DNA of 64,000 nt from positions 1,674,001 through 1,738,000 of the forward strand of contig NZ_JAUSXL010000002.1 of the NCBI RefSeq assembly GCF_030815975.1, given 5' to 3'. Both the position numbers and the translations under genes were made by a program. This DNA is from Variovorax paradoxus. Lineage in GTDB: Bacteria; Pseudomonadota; Gammaproteobacteria; Burkholderiales; Burkholderiaceae_C. Positions 56,145 through 64,000 of the stretch are shown piece after piece. The first letter of the stretch is position 1. Every line of letters starts with the position of its first letter. A model generated the notes under the pieces. That model worked only from the letters and a program-made list of their open reading frames with translations, had not been told where the DNA came from and did not search any database.

Positions 56145-57293
56145 TCAAGGCGCCGGCATTTGCCGCGGCCACAGCGCCCACAGGCGCAGCGGCTGGTTCA
56201 TGCTGGCGGCCAGGCGGCCGGCGTCGGCGCCGGTGCCAGCAAAGTAGTCGGCGCGCACGGCACCGAGGATGGCGCTGCCGGTGTCCTGCGCCACCACCAG
56301 CTTCTGCAGTTGCGCCGCGGGCCCGCTCGACGCAAGCCAGACGGGCGTGCCGTACGGAATGCTGTCGCGGTCGACCGCGATCGAACGCCCGGCGGTCAGC
56401 GGCACGCCCTGCGCGCCGCGCGGGCCGAAGGCGGCGTCGAGCTCGCTCATCGTTTCCTCGCGGAAGAACACATAGCGCGGATTGCTCCACAGCAGCTGCG
56501 TCACGCGCTGCGGGTTCTGCGCGGCCCATGCCTTGGTGTCGTCGGGCCATTTGCCGACCTTGGCCACGCCCTGGGCGATCAGCCATTGCTGCACGCTCTT
56601 GTACGGCTGCTCGTTGGTGGCCGAGAAGGCCACGCGCACGGTGCGCTGGACGCCGTTGGCCTCGGTGATGCGAAGGCGCCCGGAGCCCTGGATGTGCAGC
56701 ATCAGCGCGTCGATGGGGTCGGCCATCCACGCGATCTCGCGGCCGCGCAGCGCGGCCTGGGCCTCGGGCAGGGTTTCGATTTCCTGCCGGGTGTACCAGG
56801 GGCGGCGCGGCACCAGGCCGTCCGGCGCCTGGTAGATCGGAATGCTGAAGGCGGCGCTGGGCACGCGCGAGGCTTCGTAGACCGGCTCGTAGTAGCTCGT
56901 GAGCTTGCCTTCGCTCGAGCCTGCGAGCGACTCGACGCGGTAGGGCTGCAGCCTGTCGGTCATCCACTGGCGCTGCTCCTCCGGCGTGGCGATGGCCAGC
57001 TGGCGCACGTCGCGGCACAGCGGCGCAAAGGCGGCGTTGGGCCGCGCGCAATTGGCCAGCAGCGCAATCCAGGCTTCGTGCAGCGGGTCGTCGCCGAAAC
57101 CCGGCAGTTCCGACCAGCCGACGGGCACCCACCGGCTCTTGGGATGCGCGAGCGAACCGGTCAGCGGGCCCAGGTCGCGCGGCGGCGTGGCGGCGGGCCG
57201 AGCCGGCGTGTCGGGCGCGCGCGGGGCCATCGAGCAGCCGGCCAGCGTTGCTACGATCGTGAGCCCAACCAGCCACTGGAGTCCATTTCTCAT
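56145..57293 (-). CDS. mltA: Membrane-bound lytic murein transglycosylase A
   Basis: A 382-residue MltA lipoprotein that cleaves peptidoglycan glycan strands. Lipoprotein signal LVGLTIVATLAGCSM (Cys near residue 20). Family blocks: KLTSYYEPVYEASRVPSAAF, DALMLHIQGSGRLRITEANG, and the C-terminal 3D domain with VAQDTGSAILGAVRADYFAG, whose Asp residues include the catalytic one (near residue 334). The ATG at 57293 overlaps the ATG of the divergent small gene within CATG, leaving no intergenic space; its ribosome site is then inside that gene. Length is normal. Confidence 0.93.
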   Translation of the reverse strand: MRNGLQWLVGLTIVATLAGCSMAPRAPDTPARPAATPPRDLGPLTGSLAHPKSRWVPVGWSELPGFGDDPLHEAWIALLANCARPNAAFAPLCRDVRQLAIATPEEQRQWMTDRLQPYRVESLAGSSEGKLTSYYEPVYEASRVPSAAFSIPIYQAPDGLVPRRPWYTRQEIETLPEAQAALRGREIAWMADPIDALMLHIQGSGRLRITEANGVQRTVRVAFSATNEQPYKSVQQWLIAQGVAKVGKWPDDTKAWAAQNPQRVTQLLWSNPRYVFFREETMSELDAAFGPRGAQGVPLTAGRSIAVDRDSIPYGTPVWLASSGPAAQLQKLVVAQDTGSAILGAVRADYFAGTGADAGRLAASMNQPLRLWALWPRQMPAP

Positions 57294-57456
57294 GGGTTTG
57301 ATTTTGCTTGAAGCCCTCGGGGCCGGACTCGTGTTCATATTGATCGTCTGGTGGACCATGTTTTCCGGCCGAAAAAAGGGCGAACTCCACGACGACGACG
57401 AAGCCGCCAATGGCAACGGACCCGACGAAAAGAAGGATCTGCCGCCCAAAGCGTGA
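57292..57456 (+). CDS. Small single-pass membrane protein (54 aa)
   Basis: A 54-residue protein with one membrane helix (ILLEALGAGLVFILIVWWTM) and a short charged tail (GRKKGELHDDDEAANGNG, ending KKDLPPKA). A GGAG lies about ten bases ahead of the ATG at 57292, inside the mltA coding region. The helix-plus-charged-tail design and the well-placed ribosome site argue that it is real. I recall similar small proteins beside mltA in Comamonadaceae but cannot confirm. Function unknown. Confidence 0.6.
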   Translation: MGLILLEALGAGLVFILIVWWTMFSGRKKGELHDDDEAANGNGPDEKKDLPPKA

Positions 57457-57507
57457 ATTCATTGCGTAGCCGGTAGCCGCAGGGGCATGTCGGAAAACAG
57501 CCTGCCA

Positions 57508-57524
57508 GCTATTACTTTAGTAGC
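57508..57524. repeat. Short GCTA...TAGC palindrome
   Basis: GCTATTACTTTAGTAGC, an imperfect dyad between the small membrane gene and the first OmpA-like gene. It resembles the short AT-rich palindromes common between genes in Comamonadaceae; it could help terminate the small gene. Confidence 0.4.
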
Positions 57525-57653
57525 AATCATCGCAGCATTCACGGGGCTTTGCAGAAAGTTTTCTTCTTTCCTGCAGGTTGGGAAGGCCGTACCATGGCAT
57601 GCTCGCCGAAGCTAAGCTGTGGCCCGCCTGAATCAACCTTGAAAGGGATTGCC

Positions 57654-58313
57654 ATGAAAAAGTTTGTACTCGCCGCCACCGCTGCCGCCCTCGTTTTGTC
57701 CGGCTGCGCCGGCGGAATGACCGACACCCAGCGCAACACCGGCATCGGCGCCGGCATCGGCGCACTGGGCGGCGCGGCCATCGGCTCCGCCACCGGCGGC
57801 AACCGCGGCGCCATCGGCACAGGGGCCGTGGTCGGTGCCGCAGCCGGCGCGCTCGGCGGCTACCTGTGGTCGCAGCGCATGGAAAACCAGAAGCGCCAGA
57901 TGGAAGCCGCCACCCAGGGCACCGGCGTGGCCGTGACGCAAACCCCGAACAACGAGCTCAAGCTCCAGATCCCGAGCGACGTGTCCTTCGACGTGGGCCG
58001 CGCCAACATCAAGCCCAACTTCGCGCCGGTGCTCGACCAGTTCGCGGGCGGCCTGCGCAACAACCCGAATGCCGAGGTGCGCATCATCGGCCACACCGAC
58101 AGCACCGGTTCGGACGCCATCAACAACCCGCTGTCGGTCGACCGCGCCGCCAGCACGCGCGACTACCTGGTGGCGCGCGGCGTGAGTGCCGCGGCCTTCC
58201 GCATCGAAGGACGCGGCTCGCACGAGCCGATCGCCGACAACAACAGCGATGCCGGCCGGTCGCAGAACCGCCGCGTCGAGATCTACGTGGGCGAGCGCGC
58301 GCCGCGCGGCTGA
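57654..58313 (+). CDS. OmpA family lipoprotein (YiaD-like)
   Basis: A 219-residue outer-membrane lipoprotein. Signal MKKFVLAATAAALVLSGCAG with lipobox LSGC (Cys19). A glycine-zipper stretch (GIGAGIGALGGAAIGSATGG, about residues 31-70) precedes the OmpA-like peptidoglycan-binding domain with FDVGRANIKPNFAPVLDQFA, IIGHTDSTGSDAINNPLSVD and RSQNRRVEIYV, carrying the Asp and Arg that bind diaminopimelate. The order matches E. coli YiaD. AAAGGGA precedes the ATG at 57654. Anchors the envelope to peptidoglycan. Confidence 0.92.
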   Translation: MKKFVLAATAAALVLSGCAGGMTDTQRNTGIGAGIGALGGAAIGSATGGNRGAIGTGAVVGAAAGALGGYLWSQRMENQKRQMEAATQGTGVAVTQTPNNELKLQIPSDVSFDVGRANIKPNFAPVLDQFAGGLRNNPNAEVRIIGHTDSTGSDAINNPLSVDRAASTRDYLVARGVSAAAFRIEGRGSHEPIADNNSDAGRSQNRRVEIYVGERAPRG

Positions 58314-58336
58314 CCGGATCGATAGATAAAAAGAAA

Positions 58337-58360
58337 GCCGGCCGTGCGGGAGCGGCCGGC
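58337..58360. terminator. Perfect 8-bp GC hairpin between the OmpA-like genes
   Basis: GCCGGCCG pairs with CGGCCGGC across an 8-base loop. On the minus strand it is followed by a T-rich run (TTTCTTTTTAT), so an intrinsic terminator would best serve leftward transcripts such as that of the response regulator downstream. On the plus strand no T-run follows. Confidence 0.4.
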
Positions 58361-58406
58361 GCCCATTGCCATCGTTTCAATGTTCATACGGAGAGAGGGA
58401 AAACTC

Positions 58407-58970
58407 ATGAGGAAGCTTGTTGTTTCGGGTGCGGCTGCGGCCGCATTGTTCGTTGCGGGGTGCGCCTCGCAATCGCCCGCGCCGGGATCGGCCGCCACTC
58501 CAGCCGCCCAGACGGCCGCGCCTGCGAACAGCTGGACTGCGCGCCTGGCGGCGCTCAAGACCGAGCTGGAAAATTCGACCAAGGGCACGGGCGCGGTGAT
58601 CGAGCAGACGGCGGACAACCAGCTGCACCTCGTGATTCCCAATGAACTGTCGTTCGACGTGGGCCGCGCCAACGTGAAGCGCAACCTGGCCCAGGTGCTC
58701 GACAAGGCGGCCGAAGGCCTGCGCAGCGCCACCGCGGCCAGCGTGCGCGTGGTGGGCCACACCGACAACACCGGCAGCGAAGAAGGCAACGAGCGCCTCT
58801 CGGTGAGCCGCGCCGACAGCGTGCGCAACCACCTGGTGAGCCGCGGCGTCTCGACCACGGCCATCACCACCGACGGCCGCGGCTCGCGCGAGCCGATCGC
58901 CGACAACGGCACGCCGGCCGGCCGTGCCCAGAACCGCCGCGTCGAGATCTTCGTGGCGGAAAAGGTCTGA
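58407..58970 (+). CDS. OmpA family lipoprotein
   Basis: A 187-residue lipoprotein: signal MRKLVVSGAAAAALFVAGCA (Cys19), an Ala/Pro linker, then an OmpA-like domain with FDVGRANVKRNLAQVLDKAA, VVGHTDNTGSEEGNERLSVS and RAQNRRVEIFV. It shares the domain closely with the gene 93 bases upstream but lacks the glycine zipper, suggesting an old tandem duplication. GAGAGGGA precedes the ATG at 58407. It converges with the response regulator with four bases between stops. Confidence 0.9.
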   Translation: MRKLVVSGAAAAALFVAGCASQSPAPGSAATPAAQTAAPANSWTARLAALKTELENSTKGTGAVIEQTADNQLHLVIPNELSFDVGRANVKRNLAQVLDKAAEGLRSATAASVRVVGHTDNTGSEEGNERLSVSRADSVRNHLVSRGVSTTAITTDGRGSREPIADNGTPAGRAQNRRVEIFVAEKV

Positions 58971-58974
58971 TCTC

Positions 58975-59601
58975 CTAGAGATCCCTGAGGCGGTTGGCCA
59001 ATTCGACCGCCGATTTCACTTCCATCTTGTCGAACACGCGCGCGCGGTGGACCTCCACCGTGCGCACGCTGATGGCCAGCTGATCGGCAATCAGCTTGTT
59101 CGGCAGGCCTTCGACCACGAGCCGCATCACGTCGCGCTCGCGCTCGGTCAGTTCGGCGATGCGGCCGGCCAGGCCGCGCCGGGCGCGCTGCATCTCCAGC
59201 GCCCGCAGCGAAGCGCCCAGCGCCTGCTCGATGCGGTCGACCAGGGCGTTGTCGGAGAACGGCTTCTCGCAGAAGTCGAAGGCGCCGCGCTTGACGGCAT
59301 CCACGGCCGTCGGCACATCGGCATGGCCGGTCAGGAAGATCACGGGCATGGCCTGCAGCAGGCCGCGTTCTGCGAGCCGGTCGAACAGCACCAGCCCGCT
59401 GGTGCCGGGCATGCGCACGTCCAGCAGCAGACACAGCGGCTGCTCGGGCAGCGAGCCTTCGGCCAGGCGCAGCTCGAAGGCCTCGGCGCTCGCGAAGTGC
59501 TCGCTCTCGAGGCGGCGCGAACGCAGCAGCCAGGCCAGCGCCTCGCGCACGCTGGCGTCGTCGTCCACGATGAAGATCAGGCCGTCGATCAGCGGTTGCA
59601 T
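58975..59601 (-). CDS. FixJ/NarL-type response regulator
   Basis: A 208-residue two-component response regulator. The receiver domain has the acidic pocket DDD at residues 13-15, phospho-acceptor Asp61 (LLLDVRMPGTSG), Thr91 and Lys113 (FCEKPFS). The C-terminal LuxR-type helix-turn-helix at about residues 145-205 reads LTERERDVMRLVVEGLPNKL. VPTAVDAVKRGAFDFCEKPF marks the FixJ/TodT/DctR group. Its partner is the kinase 43 bases upstream. Target genes are not evident. Confidence 0.95.
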   Translation of the reverse strand: MQPLIDGLIFIVDDDASVREALAWLLRSRRLESEHFASAEAFELRLAEGSLPEQPLCLLLDVRMPGTSGLVLFDRLAERGLLQAMPVIFLTGHADVPTAVDAVKRGAFDFCEKPFSDNALVDRIEQALGASLRALEMQRARRGLAGRIAELTERERDVMRLVVEGLPNKLIADQLAISVRTVEVHRARVFDKMEVKSAVELANRLRDL

Positions 59602-59644
59602 GTCATGTCGATTTCAGAAACGGGCACAAAAGCCTGGGGGTTGT

Positions 59645-61693
59645 TCATGTACTCGGCAGGGTAAACCGGAACACGGTGCCGCGGGGCCGGTTGGGCTCGA
59701 AGACCAGCACACCGCCATGCTGCTCCACCACGGTGCGGCACAGGCTCAGGCCCAGCCCCATGCCGTCGGCCCGCGTGGTGAAGAAAGGCGTGAAGAGCCG
59801 ATCCGCCACCTCTTCGCTGATGCCGCAGCCGAGGTCCGCCACCGCAAACTCCAGCCAGCGCCGCGCATCCTCCGCGCCCGGGCCGCCGACCGCGACCACG
59901 CGCGACACACGCAGCCGGAGCACGCGGTCGCCCACGTGCTCCGGCGTGTCCATGGCCTGCATGGCATTGCGCGCCAGGTTGAGCAGCACCTGCTCGACCA
60001 GCGTGCGGTCGCACACGGCCGCGGGCAGGCGGTCTTCGAACACCACTTCGATGCTCACGCCGAGCTTGCGCGCCTGCAGCCGCACCAGCGGCAGCACGGC
60101 GTCGATCAGCGCCTGCGGCGCCACCGCCTCGCGCGTGCGGTCGCGGCGGCGCACGAAGTCGTGCACGCTGCGGATCACCTGGCCGGCGCGGTCGGCCTGC
60201 TCGGCAATGCGCCGCACCGCCATGGCCACTTCGGCCTGCTCGCCCTTGGCGTGCGGCCCGAGCATGTTGAGCGAGCCAGTCGCATAGCTGGCGATGGCGG
60301 CCAGCGGCTGGGTGAGTTCGTGGCTCAGCAGCGAGGCCATTTCGCCCACCGTGGCAAGCCGCGCGCTGGCCTGCAGCCGCTCCTGGCTGGCGCGCGAGAG
60401 TTCCTCGATGCGGCGCTGCTCGCTGATGTCGATGAAGGCGCTCATCCAGCCGGTCTGCACGCGCTGCGCGTTGATCAGCGGGGCCTCGAAGATGAGCACC
60501 GGAAAACGCGTGCCGTCCTTGCGCATGAAGACCGACTCGAAGCCCTCGCGCGGCGGCATGCCGCCGGCCAGCCGCCGGGCCTGCCGCTGCTGGTATTCGT
60601 GCGCCAGCTCGGTCGGCCAGTAGGGGGCTTCGATGTCTTCGCCGCTGCCGGCCATCAGCTCTTCGGGGCTGAAGCCGACCATTTCGCAGAACGCGGGGTT
60701 CACGTAGGTGATGCGCCCCTGCAGGTCGCGTGCGCGCAGGCCGGTGATGACCGAGTCTTCCATCGCCTTGCGGAAGGCCAGCGCGTCGGCCAGGTCGCGC
60801 TCGGCGCGCAGGCGGCGGCGCGTGTCGCGCGCGAGCAGCACCAGCACCGAGACCAGCGCAATCGAGATGGCCGTGACCAGCGCCGTCAGCACGTTCGGAA
60901 AAAGATCGGGTGCGGCGCGCCAGCCGTCGACGCGCAGCATCAGCGCGGCGCCGGGCAGGTCGATCAGCTGCTGCGAGGTGAAGACGCGCGTCCCCATGCG
61001 GCGCGAAGTGCCGAGCGCCACCAGCCGCGTGCCGTCGGTTTCGGTAAAGGCCACTTCCTGGCCGCGCGTGAGCGTGTGGCCGACCAGTTCGATGAGCGTG
61101 TCGCGCAGCGAGTAGCTCGCCACCAGGAAGCCGCCCGCGTCGATCGGCACGCAAAGCTCCATCACCTCGACGCCGCCTCCGCCGAGGATGGGCACGTAGT
61201 GGCTCGGCGAATAGGCCGGCGCACCGAGCTTGCGCGCGGCGGCGCAGGCGAGCCCCACGTCGGACTGGTCGGCGCCGCGGCTCTCGTCGGCGATCAGGCG
61301 CATGCGGTAGGGCGTGTTCACCGCTTCGAGCGGACGCAGCGCAGCGTCGCGCCATTCGAGCCGGAGCCACTCGCGGTGCTCGCGCAGCAGCGAGGCCGCG
61401 GCTTCGGGCCAATGCGCGCGGTCCAGGCCGGAAGCCTGCGTGGCGCGCAGACTCTGGGCGTTGCGCTGCAGGCCGATGCGAAGATCGGACACCGCATCGG
61501 CGGTGTCGCGGTCGAGTGTCGCCTGCACCTGCTCGACCTCGTGCCGCCCCGCGAGCCACACCACGGTGATCAGCAACGCCGACACCAGCACGGCCAGGAT
61601 CAGCCAGAGAAACCAGCGCTGCCAGAGCGAGCGCAGGCGCGCGAACGCCGACAGCGCCCACCGCGGCGGTGCGACAGGCAAGGCCTCTTCCAT
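59645..61693 (-). CDS. PAS-domain sensor histidine kinase
   Basis: A 682-residue membrane kinase. Membrane helices near residues 27-49 (WFLWLILAVLVSALLITVVW) and 265-290 (VLTALVTAISIALVSVLVLL) flank a periplasmic sensor domain of about 215 residues. A PAS domain follows (GRITYVNPAFCEMVGFSPEE, about 320-420), then HisKA with the phospho-accepting His in LSHELTQPLAAIASYA near residue 458, and an ATPase domain with N box LLNLARNAMQAMD and G boxes DLGCGI and GMGLGLSLCRTVVEQHGG. Layout resembles DctS/FixL kinases. It begins right after the nitrilase stop and pairs with the downstream regulator. Confidence 0.94.
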   Translation of the reverse strand: MEEALPVAPPRWALSAFARLRSLWQRWFLWLILAVLVSALLITVVWLAGRHEVEQVQATLDRDTADAVSDLRIGLQRNAQSLRATQASGLDRAHWPEAAASLLREHREWLRLEWRDAALRPLEAVNTPYRMRLIADESRGADQSDVGLACAAARKLGAPAYSPSHYVPILGGGGVEVMELCVPIDAGGFLVASYSLRDTLIELVGHTLTRGQEVAFTETDGTRLVALGTSRRMGTRVFTSQQLIDLPGAALMLRVDGWRAAPDLFPNVLTALVTAISIALVSVLVLLARDTRRRLRAERDLADALAFRKAMEDSVITGLRARDLQGRITYVNPAFCEMVGFSPEELMAGSGEDIEAPYWPTELAHEYQQRQARRLAGGMPPREGFESVFMRKDGTRFPVLIFEAPLINAQRVQTGWMSAFIDISEQRRIEELSRASQERLQASARLATVGEMASLLSHELTQPLAAIASYATGSLNMLGPHAKGEQAEVAMAVRRIAEQADRAGQVIRSVHDFVRRRDRTREAVAPQALIDAVLPLVRLQARKLGVSIEVVFEDRLPAAVCDRTLVEQVLLNLARNAMQAMDTPEHVGDRVLRLRVSRVVAVGGPGAEDARRWLEFAVADLGCGISEEVADRLFTPFFTTRADGMGLGLSLCRTVVEQHGGVLVFEPNRPRGTVFRFTLPST

Positions 61694-62509
61694 CTAGAGC
61701 ACGCAGTGGGACAAGACGGGCAGCTGCGCGCGCATGCGCTCGATCTGCCCGGCATCGATGTCGAACAGAACCACGCCTTCTTCGCTGGCCTGCTGCGCCA
61801 CCACGGTGCCCCAGGGGTCGACCACCATCGACTGGCCCCAGGTGTGGCGGCCGTTCTCGTGCGTGCCGCCCTGCGCGGGCGCGACCACCCAGGCCAGGTT
61901 CTCGATGGCCCGCGCACGCAGCAGCACCTCCCAGTGCGCGGCGCCGGTGGTGCGGGTGAAGGCGCTGGGCACCAGCAGCAGCTCGGCGCCCTGTTTGGCG
62001 AGCGCGCGGTAAAGCTCGGGAAAGCGCAGGTCGTAGCACACGCTCATCCCCACGCGCCAGCGGTGGCCGTCGCGCGAAGGCAGGTCGAACACCACGGGCG
62101 TGGCGCCCGGCGCGATCACGCGGCGCTCGTCGTAGCGCTCGGTGCCGTTGTCGAAGAAGAACAGATGGATCTTGTCGTAGCGCGCCACGCATTGGCCGTC
62201 AGGGGAGTAGCACAGCGAGCTGTTGAACACGTGCTCGGCATCGCCGCTGTCGATCGGCAGCGTGCCGCCCACGATCCAGAGCCCGAACTCGCGCGCCGCA
62301 TCGGCGAGAAAGCCCTGCACGGTGCCCGCGCCGGCGGTTTCGCGCAGGCCCAGCTTGTCGGTGTCGCGTGCGCCCATCATGCAGAAATACTCGGGCAGCA
62401 CCGCCAGCTCGGCGCCGGCCGCGGCGGCTTGCGCGAGCAGGCTGTGGGCGCGTGCGAGGTTGGCTTCGCGGGCGATGGCCGACACCATCTGGATGGCTGC
62501 GACTTTCAT
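61694..62509 (-). CDS. Carbon-nitrogen hydrolase (Nit1/Nit2-like nitrilase family)
   Basis: A 271-residue nitrilase-superfamily amidase with the complete Glu-Lys-Cys triad: Glu40 (AVLPEYF), Lys113 (YDKIHLFFFD) and Cys158 (GMSVCYDLRFPELYR). The close match of YDKIHLF and VCYDLRFPE to Nit1/Nit2 suggests deaminated-glutathione amidase or omega-amidase activity, i.e. metabolite repair of 2-oxo-acid amides. It lies 16 bases after yhdP and abuts the kinase gene, so a four-gene leftward run is likely. The exact substrate is not determined by sequence. Confidence 0.92.
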   Translation of the reverse strand: MKVAAIQMVSAIAREANLARAHSLLAQAAAAGAELAVLPEYFCMMGARDTDKLGLRETAGAGTVQGFLADAAREFGLWIVGGTLPIDSGDAEHVFNSSLCYSPDGQCVARYDKIHLFFFDNGTERYDERRVIAPGATPVVFDLPSRDGHRWRVGMSVCYDLRFPELYRALAKQGAELLLVPSAFTRTTGAAHWEVLLRARAIENLAWVVAPAQGGTHENGRHTWGQSMVVDPWGTVVAQQASEEGVVLFDIDAGQIERMRAQLPVLSHCVL

Positions 62510-62525
62510 TGCGTGGTCTCCGTTT

Positions 62526-64000
62526 TCACTTGCCCTGCCCGCCGGCCGGCGCCGCGGCTGGGCCGGGTACGTTCGGCAGGATGGATCGTGGCACCTTGGC
62601 TATCTTGGGGTCGGCCCAGGTGCCTTCGATATGGAACTCCTGCGTGGCGGCGGCGGCCAACGGCTTGCTCAGCACCCACTGCGCGAGGAAGGTGCCCAGG
62701 CCGATCGCGGGGTTGATCGCGGTGGCGACCAGCGCGGCCGTGCCGGCGTTGATTTCGGGCACCACCACCACGCGCAGGTCCTGCGTCTCGCGCACGATAT
62801 CGGCCGAGCCGTCCATCAGCGCGCCTGCGTTGACGCCCTTCATCTGCAGGTTGTTGGTGCTCGCGATGCCGTTGTGGATCTTCGCGTCGCCGCGGATGAA
62901 GTCGAAGGCGAAGCCCTGGCTGAAGACATCGCGGAAATCCAGCGTGAGCCGGCGCGGCAGTGCCTGCAGGCTCAGCACGCCGAGCAGCTTGGCAAGCCCC
63001 GGGTCGGCCTTGAGGAACTGGCCCGATTCGACGTTGATCTGAAGCTGTCCGCCCAGGCTCGGATAGTCGAGCGAGAACGGCGAGCCGCGCCAGTTGACCT
63101 CGCCTTCGAGCCGCCCGCTGCCGCGCCGCAGCACGCCGGACATGCCGAAGCGCGCAAGCAGGTCGCCGGCATCCGCGATGTCCAGCCTGAAGGTCATGGC
63201 CGTGCGGCGCTGCTCTGCGCGCCCCGGCGTGCCGCCCGGCGCGGCGGCCCAGGTGCCCTTGGCCGAAAAACTGGCCTCGGGCATGGTGAAGCTCAGCTTG
63301 TTGAGCATCCATTCGCGGCCCGCGCCGCCGCGGTTGACGGCATCGATTTCGGCACGGCCCAGGCGCTTGCCCAGCAGCTCGAAGTCGTCGATGACGATGT
63401 CGAGCGCGGGCAGCGTGCCGGGCTGCTCGTCGAGCAGGGTTTCGACCTGCTTGGCCTCCGTGGGCGCAATCTTGAGCCGCGCGAGCCGCGCATAGAGCCG
63501 CCCGGCCTGGGCGTGGCGGTACTCGGCGTAGCCGCTGAGTTCTGTGGCGTCGATGTTGGCGCGCCAGAGCGCGCCCTCGCGCGTACCGCCGAGCACCACG
63601 TTGTGCAGCGTGCGGCCTGCGATGCCGAGCTCCTGCGCGCGCACCGCAATGCGCGTGGGCAGGTAGCCCATGGCCGCGTCTTCGGGCCGCTCGGCGCCGC
63701 CCGCCGCCTCGGCCGTGCTGCTTCCGGTGTCGCCAACCAGGGCCTGCCATGCGGGCATGTCGAACTTTGCGATGTTGACATTGGCCAGCACGCCCTTGTC
63801 GGGCACGCTGGCGGTCTCCCCCGCGGCCAGGCCGATGCCGATGCTTCCGCGCAGCACGCGCGCCTCGGCACCCGAGATGTCGCGCACATATTGAACGGTG
63901 CCGACGCGGCCGAGCTCCATCGAGAGCTGGTCCTGCACGGCCACGGCAGCGCCGGCCCGGGTCTCGCGCTGCAGCACCTTCTTCTCGATGCGCAGCGGCA
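62526..64000 (-). CDS. yhdP: YhdP family protein, C-terminal part
   Basis: The frame is open to the right edge of the window, so the N-terminus with its membrane helix is missing; about 490 of the usual 1300 or so residues are present. The visible part is beta-rich and AsmA-like, with the typical YhdP end: GELQ-like repeats, FDFIRGDAKIHNGIASTNNL, GSADIVRETQDLRVVVVPEI, AINPAIGLGTFLAQWVLSKP and EFHIEGTWADPKI. YhdP-type bridge proteins carry phospholipids between inner and outer membranes. First visible gene of the run yhdP - nitrilase - kinase - regulator. Confidence 0.92.
   Translation of the reverse strand, partial: PLRIEKKVLQRETRAGAAVAVQDQLSMELGRVGTVQYVRDISGAEARVLRGSIGIGLAAGETASVPDKGVLANVNIAKFDMPAWQALVGDTGSSTAEAAGGAERPEDAAMGYLPTRIAVRAQELGIAGRTLHNVVLGGTREGALWRANIDATELSGYAEYRHAQAGRLYARLARLKIAPTEAKQVETLLDEQPGTLPALDIVIDDFELLGKRLGRAEIDAVNRGGAGREWMLNKLSFTMPEASFSAKGTWAAAPGGTPGRAEQRRTAMTFRLDIADAGDLLARFGMSGVLRRGSGRLEGEVNWRGSPFSLDYPSLGGQLQINVESGQFLKADPGLAKLLGVLSLQALPRRLTLDFRDVFSQGFAFDFIRGDAKIHNGIASTNNLQMKGVNAGALMDGSADIVRETQDLRVVVVPEINAGTAALVATAINPAIGLGTFLAQWVLSKPLAAAATQEFHIEGTWADPKIAKVPRSILPNVPGPAAAPAGGQGK

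Overview
The window reads as a chromosomal segment of a high-GC betaproteobacterium of the Comamonadaceae, most likely Variovorax or a close relative. This rests on recognised gene content (Bug-type solute receptor, def-fmt block, dprA-smg, secDF-yajC, fused indolepyruvate oxidoreductase, yhdP-nitrilase) and on short dispersed repeats of a kind I associate with that family. No database search was possible. No rRNA, tRNA, CRISPR array, insertion sequence or phage gene was seen.

Layout. 1-6.9 kb: end of a tripartite-tricarboxylate receptor gene; a tightly overlapping leftward operon def - lipoprotein (frameshifted) - fmt - azlC - azlD; then rightward LysM protein, dprA and smg. 7-12.8 kb: leftward DUF1631 gene and secF-secD-yajC. 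13-20.7 kb: a fused indolepyruvate ferredoxin oxidoreductase with a divergent Lrp regulator, an amino-acid ABC receptor and permease without an ATPase, and an MFS exporter. 20.7-25.9 kb: a leftward A1/caa3-type cytochrome c oxidase operon (II with heme c, I, two subunit III genes, IV) plus a small membrane protein. 26-35.1 kb: a leftward tetronate (threonate/erythronate) catabolic locus: GntR regulator, MFS carrier, ltnD, alpha/beta hydrolase, denD, otnK, otnC, otnI, ridA. 35.4-50.4 kb: a two-partner secretion locus with a 3314-residue FhaB/CdiA-like exoprotein, a compositionally foreign tail with three orphan genes, a BamE-like lipoprotein, the FhaC-type transporter and another lipoprotein. 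50.4-64 kb: a homodimeric PDH-E1-like enzyme with divergent Lrp regulator, a PhoX-family phosphatase, mltA, a tiny membrane protein, two OmpA-like lipoproteins, and a leftward yhdP - nitrilase - histidine kinase - response regulator run.

How the parts work together. In the tetronate locus the carrier imports four-carbon sugar acids, LtnD and DenD oxidise them to 2-oxo-tetronates, OtnI interconverts isomers, OtnK phosphorylates and OtnC decarboxylates to a triose phosphate. The alpha/beta hydrolase and RidA are extra members whose place is unexplained. In the secretion locus the transporter exports the exoprotein; the AT-richer 3' end (about 44.4-47.2 kb) looks like a horizontally exchanged toxin-tip/immunity cassette, and includes a possible barstar-like protein.

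Most notable: the exchanged tail and orphan genes of the exoprotein; a dispersed repeat apparently inserted in frame in otnK; a 260-bp long-armed inverted repeat splitting the tetronate operon; the epoxide-hydrolase-like enzyme in that operon; a BamE-like lipoprotein coupled to the TpsB transporter; and a one-base frameshift in the lipoprotein gene between def and fmt.
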